The notes below the pieces were generated by a model. The model was given only the letters and a program-made list of their open reading frames with translations, was not told the DNA's origin and made no database searches. This document shows positions 1 to 7,696 of a stretch of 43,182 nt of DNA, in pieces. Position numbers and translations under genes: made by a program. This DNA comes from Lachnospiraceae bacterium. Its GTDB lineage: Bacteria > Bacillota > Clostridia > Lachnospirales > Lachnospiraceae. Location of the stretch: contig JAQXIY010000081.1 of NCBI GenBank assembly GCA_029008035.1, forward strand, positions 1 through 43,182. Reading direction: 5' to 3'. The number at the start of each line of letters is the position of its first letter. Within the stretch, counting starts at the first letter, position 1.

Positions 1-24
1 ATGATATAGTTTATGAGTAAATAT

Positions 25-196
25 GAAGGTAGAGGTTGCGTAAATCATTAGTATTCCACAGGATGTGGCAGACACAGATGATGGTGGAGGAAAGGGAGGC
101 ACGCCGAAAGGACACATATTCTGTGGATGTGTACTTGGGCGCAAGCTTAACAGGCTTGTGACTGTCATTCCGATGTGGAATGGGGAGCTATCAATG
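25..196 (+). promoter_or_regulatory. Lysine riboswitch (L box) aptamer
   Basis: The leader of dapA has the conserved core of the lysine riboswitch in the right order: AGAGGTTGCG at 31-40, AGTA at 50-53, GGAAAGGGAGGC then GCCGAAAGG around 89-112, TTGGGCGCAAG near 135-145, and GACTGTCATTCC followed by GGGGAGCTATC at 160-192. The closing helix P1 can form between GGTAG (28-32) and CTATC (188-192). The family binds lysine and turns off lysine synthesis or uptake genes, which fits the dapA and dapB genes that follow. Confidence 0.93.
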
Positions 197-236
197 TTAA
201 GAGTACTTGACCAGCTCCTTTGGGCTGGTTTTCTTT
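184..236 (+). terminator. Lysine-controlled attenuator terminator
   Basis: A hairpin with arms CCAGC (211-215) and GCTGG (224-228), extended by two inner pairs, is followed by TTTTCTTT (229-236). The left arm overlaps AGCTCC (213-218), which is an exact complement of GGAGCT (184-189) at the end of the aptamer. GGAGCT also contributes to riboswitch helix P1 (188-189). The two pairings are therefore exclusive: with lysine P1 and the terminator form, without lysine the antiterminator forms. The direction of control is inferred from the family. Confidence 0.88.
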
Positions 237-300
237 ATGATAATAGGAGAGATTGCCGATTTGGGCAAAGCGCATATACTGTAATAAGGAGGAGATAACT

Positions 301-1185
301 ATGGCGATTTTTACAGGCTCCGGTGTTGCGATTGTAACACCCATGAAAGACAATTTGGATGTAAACTATGACAAACTTGAGGAGTTGATTGAGTTTCATG
401 TGGCTAATGGCACAGATTGTATCATCATTGCCGGCACCACAGGGGAGAGCTCAACCCTTACCATGGAGGAGCACCGCAATGTCATTAAGGCAGCAGTGGA
501 CTTTACCAAGCACCGTATTCCTGTTGTGGCGGGAACCGGTTCTAATTGTACACGAACAGCGATTCAGTTGACCAGAGAAGCAGAAGAGGATGGTGCTGAT
601 GGCGCATTGATTGTAACACCATATTACAACAAGGCAACACAGGCCGGGCTGATTTCCCACTACAGTCAGATTGCCAAAGAGACAAAACTGCCAATTATTC
701 TATACAATGTACCGAGCAGAACCGGATGTAATCTTATGCCTGAGACTGTGGCAACTCTGGTAAAGGAAAATGATAACATCGTTGGCTTGAAGGAAGCTAC
801 CGGCAATATGGCTCAGGCTTCCAAGACGATGAATCTTTGCGATGGAAAGATTGAGATGTACTCCGGAGAAGACGGACTGGTGGTGCCCCTTCTTTCTATT
901 GGAGGCATCGGTGTGATTTCTGTTATTGCAAATATTGCTCCACAGCAGACCCACGATATGGTGGCAAGCTACTTGGCAGGTGACAGGGGAAAGGCAGTGG
1001 CATTGCAGATGAAGTCTTTGGCACTTGTGGACGCTCTCTTTAGCGAGGTGAATCCAATTCCTGTAAAGAAGGCTATGAATCTGATGGGCATGAATGTTGG
1101 ATCTCTCCGTGCACCACTTTGCGAGATGGGGGATAAAGCTGCAGCAGTGCTGGAGCAGGAGATGAAGAATTACGGATTACTGTAA
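301..1185 (+). CDS. dapA: 4-hydroxy-tetrahydrodipicolinate synthase
   Basis: Condenses pyruvate with aspartate semialdehyde in the first committed step of lysine and diaminopimelate synthesis in the cytoplasm. The 294-residue length is normal for the family. Visible hallmarks are the GTTGE motif (45-49, with Thr46 and Thr47), Tyr135 and Arg140 in LYNVPSRTG, and the Schiff-base Lys164 in GLKEAT. The start is the ATG directly after AAGGAGGAGATAACT; an open frame extends to 253 but the upstream part runs through the leader. It is the first gene behind the lysine riboswitch and most likely forms an operon with dapB. Confidence 0.97.
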   Translation: MAIFTGSGVAIVTPMKDNLDVNYDKLEELIEFHVANGTDCIIIAGTTGESSTLTMEEHRNVIKAAVDFTKHRIPVVAGTGSNCTRTAIQLTREAEEDGADGALIVTPYYNKATQAGLISHYSQIAKETKLPIILYNVPSRTGCNLMPETVATLVKENDNIVGLKEATGNMAQASKTMNLCDGKIEMYSGEDGLVVPLLSIGGIGVISVIANIAPQQTHDMVASYLAGDRGKAVALQMKSLALVDALFSEVNPIPVKKAMNLMGMNVGSLRAPLCEMGDKAAAVLEQEMKNYGLL

Positions 1186-1228
1186 TCCGAATTGACACAT
1201 AATATGTTTAGGTGATAATGCATATAAA

Positions 1229-1250
1229 CCTGATTAGTTGTGCTATCAGG
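1229..1250 (+). other. Small hairpin in the dapA-dapB spacer
   Basis: CCTGAT (1229-1234) and ATCAGG (1245-1250) form a 6-bp stem with a 10-nt loop in the 107-bp spacer between dapA and dapB. No T-run follows, so it is unlikely to stop transcription. It could be a processing or stability element, but nothing in the sequence shows that. Confidence 0.3.
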
Positions 1251-1292
1251 ATTTGGTTGTTGCCTATAACTGAGAAAGAAGCGAGGAAACAT

Positions 1293-2054
1293 ATGACAAG
1301 AGTGATTATGCATGGCTGTAATGGCCATATGGGACAAGTGATTACAGGTCTTTGCAAGGAAGATGATCATATCGAAATTGTGGCAGGTATCGATTTGTAC
1401 GATGGGATTCAGAATGATTATCCTGTTTTTGCAAGTTTGAGAGATTGTGATGTTGAGGCAGATGTGATTATCGACTTTTGTAATGCCAAGGCAGTAGATG
1501 GTTTGCTTGACTATTGTCAGGAGACCAAGATGCCGGTGGTACTGTGCACCACAGGTCTCAGTGAAGAACAGATTGCCAGAGTGGGGGAGGTGGCTAAGAC
1601 TGTTCCGGTTTTGCGCTCTGCCAATATGTCATTGGGCATCAATACCTTGATGGATTTGGTGAAAAAGGCAACTGCCGTTTTTGCCGATGCGGGATTTGAT
1701 ATTGAGATTGTGGAGAAGCATCACAACCAGAAGTTAGATGCCCCAAGTGGTACAGCTATCGCTCTTGCAGATGCAATCAATGAAGAATTGAATGGGGAAT
1801 ACGCATATAAGTATGACCGCAGTCAGGAATTGAAGAAGCGTGAGAAGAAGGAGATAGGTATCTCTGCTGTCCGTGGTGGTAATATCGTGGGCGAGCACGA
1901 TGTAATTTTTGCCGGCACTGACGAAGTGATTACTATTCGCCACACTGCATACTCCAAGGGAGTCTTCGGCAAGGGCGCCATGGAAGCTGCCAAGTTTTTA
2001 AATGGCAAACCGGCCGGCCTCTACGATATGAAGGACGTTATCGCGAGCCATTAG
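1293..2054 (+). CDS. dapB: 4-hydroxy-tetrahydrodipicolinate reductase
   Basis: Reduces the DapA product with NAD(P)H, the second step of the diaminopimelate/lysine branch. The 253-residue protein shows the nucleotide-binding GCNGHMG loop (8-14) and the family signature EKHHNQKLDAPSGTA (141-155), with catalytic histidines 143/144 and Lys147. The start at 1293 follows GCGAGGAAAC and places the glycine loop at the usual distance; an in-frame ATG at 1212 would add 27 residues that do not look like DapB. It follows dapA by 107 bp and probably shares its lysine-controlled transcript. Its last three codons lie inside an inverted repeat shared with the convergent gene. Confidence 0.97.
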   Translation: MTRVIMHGCNGHMGQVITGLCKEDDHIEIVAGIDLYDGIQNDYPVFASLRDCDVEADVIIDFCNAKAVDGLLDYCQETKMPVVLCTTGLSEEQIARVGEVAKTVPVLRSANMSLGINTLMDLVKKATAVFADAGFDIEIVEKHHNQKLDAPSGTAIALADAINEELNGEYAYKYDRSQELKKREKKEIGISAVRGGNIVGEHDVIFAGTDEVITIRHTAYSKGVFGKGAMEAAKFLNGKPAGLYDMKDVIASH

Positions 2055-2084
2055 GGAGTTATTGGTATCTGTCCCTAATGGCTC
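2045..2084. terminator. Perfect 13-bp palindrome between convergent genes
   Basis: GAGCCATTAGGGA (2045-2057) is the exact reverse complement of 2072-2084, with a 14-nt loop. The stop codon of dapB (2052-2054) and that of the opposing hydrolase gene (2075-2077) both lie in the stem, so both proteins end in Ser-His. A symmetric stem between convergent genes suggests a two-way terminator, but neither side has a clear T-run, so it may act with Rho or as a 3'-end stabiliser. Confidence 0.6.
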
Positions 2085-2722
2085 AATACGGAAAGCAGCT
2101 TGTCGCTGTGCACCACATAGCTGCTGTGGGTTTCACCTTCGAAGATGTGGAGGGTGGAATTCGGAATGTGGTCTGCGATGGCCTGGGTCTCTTTGGACTT
2201 AATCATATCCTTGCTGCCGGCGCAGATGATGGCAGGAACAGTAATGCTTGATAATGATGAAGGAGAGATGTCTGGTTCTTCCAGCATCATAGCAACGAGA
2301 GGGCTGCCTGTCTTTTTGTATAATGATTTCATCTCCCGGCGAGCCTTACCGATAAGCCCGGCAGGACTTAAATTAGCACCGCAGACTACAATGGATGACA
2401 AAAGATCGCTGTGTTCCACAGCAACCATAAGTGCAACAATTCCCCCGTCACTGTAACCACAGATGATGGGCTTTTCTATTTCCAGGGATGTGATAAAGTT
2501 CACCACATCCTGCGTCATATCAGCATAGTGATAGGACTTGGGAGTTGCACTGCCCCCCTGGCCTCGACTGTCAATGGCATACACGGTATACTGCCGACTC
2601 AACCCCGGAATGAGAGCGTCAAAAATTTCATGGGATTCCCCGTTGCCGTGAAGTAAAATCAAAGGAGAACCTTCCCCTGTCTTTTCATAATATAATACCT
2701 GTCCGTTCAACTGTATGTACAT
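2075..2722 (-). CDS. Alpha/beta hydrolase
   Basis: A 215-residue cytoplasmic alpha/beta-fold hydrolase with no signal peptide. The oxyanion-hole region is LLHGNG (24-29), the nucleophile elbow is GYSDGG with Ser91, and the other likely catalytic residues are Asp172 (GSKDMI) and His199 (GETHSS). The fold and triad are clear, the substrate is not: esterases, lactonases and C-C hydrolases share this layout. It is a single gene, convergent with dapB and divergent from the MFS operon. The start at 2722 follows a weak AGAGGTGTG ribosome site. Confidence 0.85.
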   Translation of the reverse strand: MYIQLNGQVLYYEKTGEGSPLILLHGNGESHEIFDALIPGLSRQYTVYAIDSRGQGGSATPKSYHYADMTQDVVNFITSLEIEKPIICGYSDGGIVALMVAVEHSDLLSSIVVCGANLSPAGLIGKARREMKSLYKKTGSPLVAMMLEEPDISPSSLSSITVPAIICAGSKDMIKSKETQAIADHIPNSTLHIFEGETHSSYVVHSDKLLSVLSH

Positions 2723-2856
2723 GCATCACACCTCTATTTCTTATCAAGTAATCCAAGTGTATCATTTCTTTTCCCTTTGAACAATCACCCTTTGTTACTT
2801 TTGTGTAAAAAAGAAATAAACCGGCGTAAAACTTTGGTATAATTGCTCGATTTTCC

Positions 2857-2885
2857 TTTACGACAACTGTGGAGAATGTTATAAT
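2857..2885 (+). promoter_or_regulatory. Likely promoter of the MFS-GDPD-lipase operon
   Basis: TTTACG (2857-2862) and a perfect TATAAT (2880-2885) are separated by 17 bp, about 65 bp before the start codon. A second TATAAT at 2838-2843 lies upstream and may serve another start. Confidence 0.5.
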
Positions 2886-2949
2886 GATGCATAGTGTTTG
2901 AAGCAGGAGGAGACGTTTCCTGCTCATAGAATTAGGGGGTATTTTAGAT

Positions 2950-4296
2950 ATGAAACTAGACACAAAGAAAACCATACAGGTGGGATTTGCATTCCTTTCT
3001 ATCTGTGCATTCTGGCAGATGTATAACGGTATCGTTCCGCTTATTTTGAAGAGCACCTTCAATATGAACGAGACCATTACCGGTGCCATTATGGCTGCAG
3101 ATAATGTGTTGGGATTGTTCCTCTTGCCGCTTTTCGGCGGAATCTCAGACCGCTGTAAGAACAAGATGGGGCGGAGAAAACCATTTATCCTGTTTGGAAC
3201 AATCGCAGCAGTGATTCTTATGTTGATGTTGCCACTGATTGACAACAGTTATTTTGAGAATCCGTCCATTGGTAAGGAGATTCTCTTCGTTGGGATTTTG
3301 GGAGCCCTGCTTGTTGCTATGGGAACCTACCGCAGTCCTGCCGTTGCGCTGATGCCGGATATTACACCGAAGCCGCTTCGCAGCCAGGCCAATGCCATCA
3401 TCAACCTGATGGGCGCTGTAGGTGGTATTTTGTATTTGCTGATTTCCAGCGTATTGTATTCCTCATCTAAGGTGGCAGGCTTGGAGCATGTTGACTACTT
3501 CCTGCTGTTTTTGATTGTGGCAGGTATTATGCTGGCAGCACTTTGCATCGTTATGGTTACCGTGGACGAGGTGAAGCTTTCTAAGGAGATGGCAGACGTG
3601 GAAGCAGCTCATCCGGAGTGGGATTTGACAGAGGATGATGGCTCCGGCAATAACGAACTTCCTAAGGATGTGAAGAAATCACTGGCATTTATTTTGATTT
3701 CCGTTGCACTTTGGTTTATCGCATACAATGCGTTGGAGACATGGTTTACCACCTTTGCAAATGTAGAGTGGGGATTGGCTCTGGGCAGTGCGAACTTGTT
3801 CCTTACTGTTGCTACAGGCGGAGCGATTCTTTGTTACATACCATCCGGTGCTTTGGCAGCTAAGATCGGAAGAAAGAAGACCATTTTATTAGGGGTTACC
3901 CTGATGGCTGTCTGCTTTGTGGCAGGCTTTATCTTCTACCTGACTTTCTCCGGCACATTTACAATGAAAGAAACAATATTCTTCTATGTGCTGTTGTTCC
4001 TGGTAGGTATGGGTTGGGCGTTTATCAACGTGAACTCTTTGCCAATGGTGATTGAGATGTGTAAGGGATCAGATGTTGGTAAATTTACAGGATATTATTA
4101 CACATTTAGCATGAGTGCACAGATCGTGACACCTATTCTCTGTGGTGCACTGCTTCGCTATGTGGGTTATGGTATTTTCTTCCCATATGCATTTGTATTT
4201 ATGGCATTGGCATTTGTCACCATGCAGTTCGTAAGACATGGCGATGGTAAGGTGGAGGCTAAGAAAGGCCTCGCTGCATTTGAAGAAATGGATTAA
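2950..4296 (+). CDS. MFS transporter, SLC45/GPH-like
   Basis: A 448-residue polytopic membrane protein with about 12 hydrophobic segments. The MFS signature between helices 2 and 3 is visible as GGISDRCKNKMGRRKP, and a weaker repeat, AAKIGRKKT, is present in the second half. A hydrophilic loop of about 40 residues (roughly 215-255) separates the two halves. The pattern resembles sugar:proton symporters of the SLC45 or GPH type. It is the first gene of an operon with a glycerophosphodiesterase (17-bp spacing) and a lysophospholipase-like gene, so a glycerol-phosphate or lipid-derived substrate is possible but unproven. Confidence 0.85.
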   Translation: MKLDTKKTIQVGFAFLSICAFWQMYNGIVPLILKSTFNMNETITGAIMAADNVLGLFLLPLFGGISDRCKNKMGRRKPFILFGTIAAVILMLMLPLIDNSYFENPSIGKEILFVGILGALLVAMGTYRSPAVALMPDITPKPLRSQANAIINLMGAVGGILYLLISSVLYSSSKVAGLEHVDYFLLFLIVAGIMLAALCIVMVTVDEVKLSKEMADVEAAHPEWDLTEDDGSGNNELPKDVKKSLAFILISVALWFIAYNALETWFTTFANVEWGLALGSANLFLTVATGGAILCYIPSGALAAKIGRKKTILLGVTLMAVCFVAGFIFYLTFSGTFTMKETIFFYVLLFLVGMGWAFINVNSLPMVIEMCKGSDVGKFTGYYYTFSMSAQIVTPILCGALLRYVGYGIFFPYAFVFMALAFVTMQFVRHGDGKVEAKKGLAAFEEMD

Positions 4297-4313
4297 TTAA
4301 GGAGGAATTATCG

Positions 4314-5051
4314 ATGAGACAGACAAAACCGTTGGTATGGGCACATCGCGGTGCCAGTGGATACGCTCCGGAAAACACCCTGGCAGCTTTTCAGATGGCT
4401 GCGGATATGGGGGCTGACGGTGTAGAATTGGACATTCAGCTCACAAAGGATGACCAGATTGTGGTGATTCATGATGAGACCATTGACCGCACCAGCGATG
4501 GCAAGGGGTACGTGAGAGATTACACCCTGGAGGAGTTGCGCCGGTTTAACTACAACAAGACCAAGCCGGAAGTGGAGTGGGCGGATATTCCCACCATGGC
4601 GGAGGTGTTCGATTTGCTGAAGCCAACGGGTCTGTTTATCAATATCGAGATTAAGACGGGCATTTACTTCTACCCACAGATTGAGGAGAAAATACTTGCT
4701 TTGGCCAAGGAGAAGGGCATGGAGGACCGGGTTTGCTATTCCTCCTTCAATCACTACACCGTAAAGAGGGTACAGGAATTGGAGCCATCGGCAACGGTGG
4801 GATTTCTGTATGCGGATGGGCCTATTGATATGCCGGAATATGGCGTGAAACACGGCGTGCAGGCGTTGCATCCGGCTCTTTACAACCTACAGTTTGAAGG
4901 ATTTGTGGAGGAGTGCCATAAGAAGGGACTGCTTCTCAATGTCTGGACGGTAAATGAAGAGGAGCATATCAGGAAGTGTTGTGATTTGGGCGTAAACGCC
5001 ATCATTACCAATTACCCTGACTTGGCAAGGGAGATTGTAGATGCCGGATAG
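4314..5051 (+). CDS. Glycerophosphodiester phosphodiesterase
   Basis: Hydrolyses deacylated phospholipids (glycerophosphodiesters) to glycerol 3-phosphate and an alcohol. The 245-residue protein has the GDPD hallmarks: AHRGASGYAPENT near the N-terminus with the catalytic His11 and metal-binding Glu, ELDIQLTKD, and VIHDETIDRT with the second catalytic His. There is no signal peptide, so it acts inside the cell, like UgpQ. AAGGAGGAATTATCG precedes the start. Its 3' end overlaps the next gene by 11 bp, pointing to coupled translation with a lysophospholipase-like enzyme whose product would be its substrate. Confidence 0.93.
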   Translation: MRQTKPLVWAHRGASGYAPENTLAAFQMAADMGADGVELDIQLTKDDQIVVIHDETIDRTSDGKGYVRDYTLEELRRFNYNKTKPEVEWADIPTMAEVFDLLKPTGLFINIEIKTGIYFYPQIEEKILALAKEKGMEDRVCYSSFNHYTVKRVQELEPSATVGFLYADGPIDMPEYGVKHGVQALHPALYNLQFEGFVEECHKKGLLLNVWTVNEEEHIRKCCDLGVNAIITNYPDLAREIVDAG

Positions 5052-6048
5052 GAATACTATGAAACAGTTTGATGAAGCAATGATTTTTGGGGAAGATGAT
5101 TTTTCCGAACAGTTAGAAAATGTCATCAAGCCCTGGATACATAACAATTTACAAGAAGGTTATTTCCACAGTGAGGATGGAACCAAGATTCATTACCACT
5201 TTGCCCTGCATCCACAGGAGAGAGCATCTGTTGTGATTTCTCATGGGTTCTGCGAATTTGTCAGCAAGTATCATGAGGTGATGTACTATTTCTACCAGAT
5301 GGGTTACTCCGTGTTTTTTTTGGAGTATCGGGGGCATGGTTTTTCTCAGAGGTATGTGGAGGAACTGGATCGGGTGTATGTCCGTGATTACAGAGAATAC
5401 GTTCAGGATTTGCACGGCTTTGTGGAACAGGTGGTAAAGAAGAAGAGCAGAACAGATACTTATTTTCTGTTTGCCCATTCTATGGGAGGCTGCATTGCTA
5501 CCTTGTTTTTGGAGCAGTACCCGGAAGTGTTTCAGGCAGCAATTCTCAGCGCGCCTTTGTTGCAGATGAACTTTCGGGATGTGCCGGAGTGGGCGGTGAG
5601 CCTGTTGGTGCTCTGGTCTCGCATTGCCAGATGGGATTTGCGGTATGTGCCGGGACAAAAGGGCTTTGACAACGTTTATGTGTTTGACACCAGCAGCTGT
5701 ACCTCGGAGCCCAGGTATGCATATGTATTTTCTGAGCGACAGAGGGAGCCTCACTACACCAGTTACGGTGGCACATACGCATGGACGCGGGCCTCTATCA
5801 AAGGAATTAAGCGTGCTCACAGAGATGCCAACAAGATAACGGTGCCGATTTTATTGTGCCAGGCAGGTCTGGATGGCATGGTAAAGCCGGCGGGGCAGGA
5901 GCGCTTCGTGCAGGAGACAAAAAATACCAGACTGGTGCGATTTGAAGATTCTAAACATGAAATATTTAATGCCAAGGTGGATGTGCGTAAGCCGTATTAT
6001 AAAGAAATCTTTTCTTTTTTACAGGATTGTATGCCACAGGATAAATAA
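5041..6048 (+). CDS. Lysophospholipase / monoacylglycerol lipase-like hydrolase
   Basis: A 335-residue alpha/beta hydrolase of the serine aminopeptidase S33 / PldB type. Features are SHGFCE at the oxyanion hole (67-72), EYRGHGFS, the nucleophile elbow AHSMGG with Ser147, an Asp in GLDGMV and a His in DSKHEIF near the C-terminus. The start at 5041 overlaps the GDPD gene; a second in-frame ATG at 5059 is also possible. Together with the GDPD gene it could strip the remaining acyl chain from lysophospholipids before head-group release. The substrate is inferred from the neighbour. Confidence 0.85.
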   Translation: MPDRNTMKQFDEAMIFGEDDFSEQLENVIKPWIHNNLQEGYFHSEDGTKIHYHFALHPQERASVVISHGFCEFVSKYHEVMYYFYQMGYSVFFLEYRGHGFSQRYVEELDRVYVRDYREYVQDLHGFVEQVVKKKSRTDTYFLFAHSMGGCIATLFLEQYPEVFQAAILSAPLLQMNFRDVPEWAVSLLVLWSRIARWDLRYVPGQKGFDNVYVFDTSSCTSEPRYAYVFSERQREPHYTSYGGTYAWTRASIKGIKRAHRDANKITVPILLCQAGLDGMVKPAGQERFVQETKNTRLVRFEDSKHEIFNAKVDVRKPYYKEIFSFLQDCMPQDK

Positions 6049-6062
6049 GACACAAATTTTTC

Positions 6063-6093
6063 GGGGAAACTCTGTTGAGTTTCCCCTGTTTTT
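6063..6093 (+). terminator. Terminator of the MFS-GDPD-lipase operon
   Basis: A perfect 10-bp stem GGGGAAACTC / GAGTTTCCCC with a TGTT loop is followed by TGTTTTTC, 14 bp after the lipase stop codon. It is a textbook Rho-independent terminator. Confidence 0.9.
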
Positions 6094-6103
6094 CGTCTAT
6101 AAT
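6075..6103 (+). promoter_or_regulatory. Promoter overlapping the preceding terminator
   Basis: TTGAGT (6075-6080) and TATAAT (6098-6103) are spaced by exactly 17 bp. The -35 box lies in the loop and right arm of the terminator hairpin at 6063-6093. It would start a transcript about 55 bp before the clpX-like gene. Confidence 0.65.
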
Positions 6104-6165
6104 TACCTAGAGTATCACAATTGGGTGATACAAAAGCGAAATACATTTTAGAAAGTGAGCAGAAC

Positions 6166-7638
6166 ATGTCAGAACAAGATAATGATTTTCGAGAAATTAT
6201 AGATACCACATCTTCCGATGAGACCAAGGGAGAAGATGAGCACAAGGATAAGGACGAATACGAAGACATCTGTTATATCTGCCGCAGGCCGGAGTCTGTG
6301 GCGGGAAAGATGATTCATATTCCCAACAACATTTGCATCTGTAATGACTGTATGCAAAAAACCTTTGATTCTATGGGAAGTTTTGGATTTGGGGGTGGAG
6401 ACAATGCCAGCTTAAACAATGTGGATTTGTCTAAAATGCCTAACATCAGCATGATTAATCTGTCGGATTTGGGCGGCTTTATGCCTACCATGCCGGGCTC
6501 TCAGAAGTTGAAGAAGAAAAAGCCCAAAGAGAAGAAAGAGACGCCTGTATTGGATATCAATAACATTCCGGCACCCCATAAGATTAAGGCCAAGTTGGAT
6601 GAGTATGTGGTGGGGCAGGAGTACGCCAAGAAGGTTATGTCCGTGGCTGTATATAATCACTACAAGCGTGTTGCCACCAACACGATGGATGAGATTGAGA
6701 TAGAGAAGTCCAATATGCTGATGATCGGGCCAACCGGTAGTGGTAAGACTTATATGGTAAAGACCCTGGCGAGACTTTTGGATGTGCCGCTTGCCATCAC
6801 AGATGCCACCTCCCTTACAGAGGCGGGATACATCGGTGACGACATTGAGAGCGTGGTTTCCAAGCTTCTGGCTGCAGCCGACAATGATGTGGAGCGAGCA
6901 GAACAGGGGATCATCTTTATCGACGAGATTGATAAGCTTGCCAAGAAGAAGAACACCAACCAGCGGGATGTGAGCGGCGAGTCTGTGCAGCAGGGAATGT
7001 TAAAGCTGTTAGAGGGAGCTGAGGTGGAAGTCCCTGTGGGAGCCAGCAGCAAGAATGCCATGGTTCCTATGACTATGGTAAATACCAAGAACATCCTGTT
7101 TATCTGCGGTGGGGCTTTTCCTGATTTGGACAACATCATCAAGGAGCGGTTGAACAAGTCATCTTCCATGGGATTTATGGCGGACTTGAAGGATAAATAC
7201 GACAAGGAAGAGAACATCCTTATGAAAGCTACCGTGGAGGATTTGAAGAACTTTGGCATGATTCCGGAATTCTTGGGACGTCTGCCAATCCTCTTTGCGC
7301 TGGAAGCCTTGGACGAGGATATGCTGGTGCGGATTTTGCGGGAGCCGAAGAATGCCATTATCAAGCAATATCAAAAGCTTCTGGAATTGGATGAGGTGAA
7401 GTTGGAATTTACGGACGAAGCCTTGCATGCCATTGCCAAGGAGGCTAAGGGCAGAGAGTTGGGCGCTCGTGCGTTGCGGGCGATTATAGAGGAATTCATG
7501 TTGGATATTATGTATGAGATTCCCAAAGACGACAACATTGGTGAGGTTGTTATTACAGAGGACTATATTACAAAGAAGGGCGGCCCTCAGATTATGATGC
7601 GGGGATGTCCGGGACTGGAAGACAAGAGCAATTCATAG
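6166..7638 (+). CDS. ClpX-like AAA+ unfoldase, probable paralogue
   Basis: A 490-residue AAA+ protein of the ClpX family. An acidic N-terminal extension is followed by a zinc-binding domain with Cys36, Cys39, Cys59 and Cys62, then a Lys-rich linker of about 60 residues, and the ATPase core: Walker A GPTGSGKT (188-195), Walker B IIFIDEID (249-256), and GRELGARALR near the end. The pore loop reads GYIG (221-224) instead of GYVG, and the ClpP-docking loop reads MGF (335-337) instead of IGF. The protein is longer than usual ClpX, and no clpP or tig gene is adjacent, which suggests a second ClpX rather than the housekeeping one. The TTG at 6121 could add 15 residues. Confidence 0.88.
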   Translation: MSEQDNDFREIIDTTSSDETKGEDEHKDKDEYEDICYICRRPESVAGKMIHIPNNICICNDCMQKTFDSMGSFGFGGGDNASLNNVDLSKMPNISMINLSDLGGFMPTMPGSQKLKKKKPKEKKETPVLDINNIPAPHKIKAKLDEYVVGQEYAKKVMSVAVYNHYKRVATNTMDEIEIEKSNMLMIGPTGSGKTYMVKTLARLLDVPLAITDATSLTEAGYIGDDIESVVSKLLAAADNDVERAEQGIIFIDEIDKLAKKKNTNQRDVSGESVQQGMLKLLEGAEVEVPVGASSKNAMVPMTMVNTKNILFICGGAFPDLDNIIKERLNKSSSMGFMADLKDKYDKEENILMKATVEDLKNFGMIPEFLGRLPILFALEALDEDMLVRILREPKNAIIKQYQKLLELDEVKLEFTDEALHAIAKEAKGRELGARALRAIIEEFMLDIMYEIPKDDNIGEVVITEDYITKKGGPQIMMRGCPGLEDKSNS

Positions 7639-7696
7639 ATGTATTTGAGACGAACAAGGTTGGGCAGAGAAAAAGCGGAAGAGGGATCATAAAATT

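Noticed and set aside
2685-3245. Minus-strand 186-residue ORF across the MFS start
   Set aside because: It is a shadow of the MFS gene and its promoter region, with low-complexity composition and no motif.
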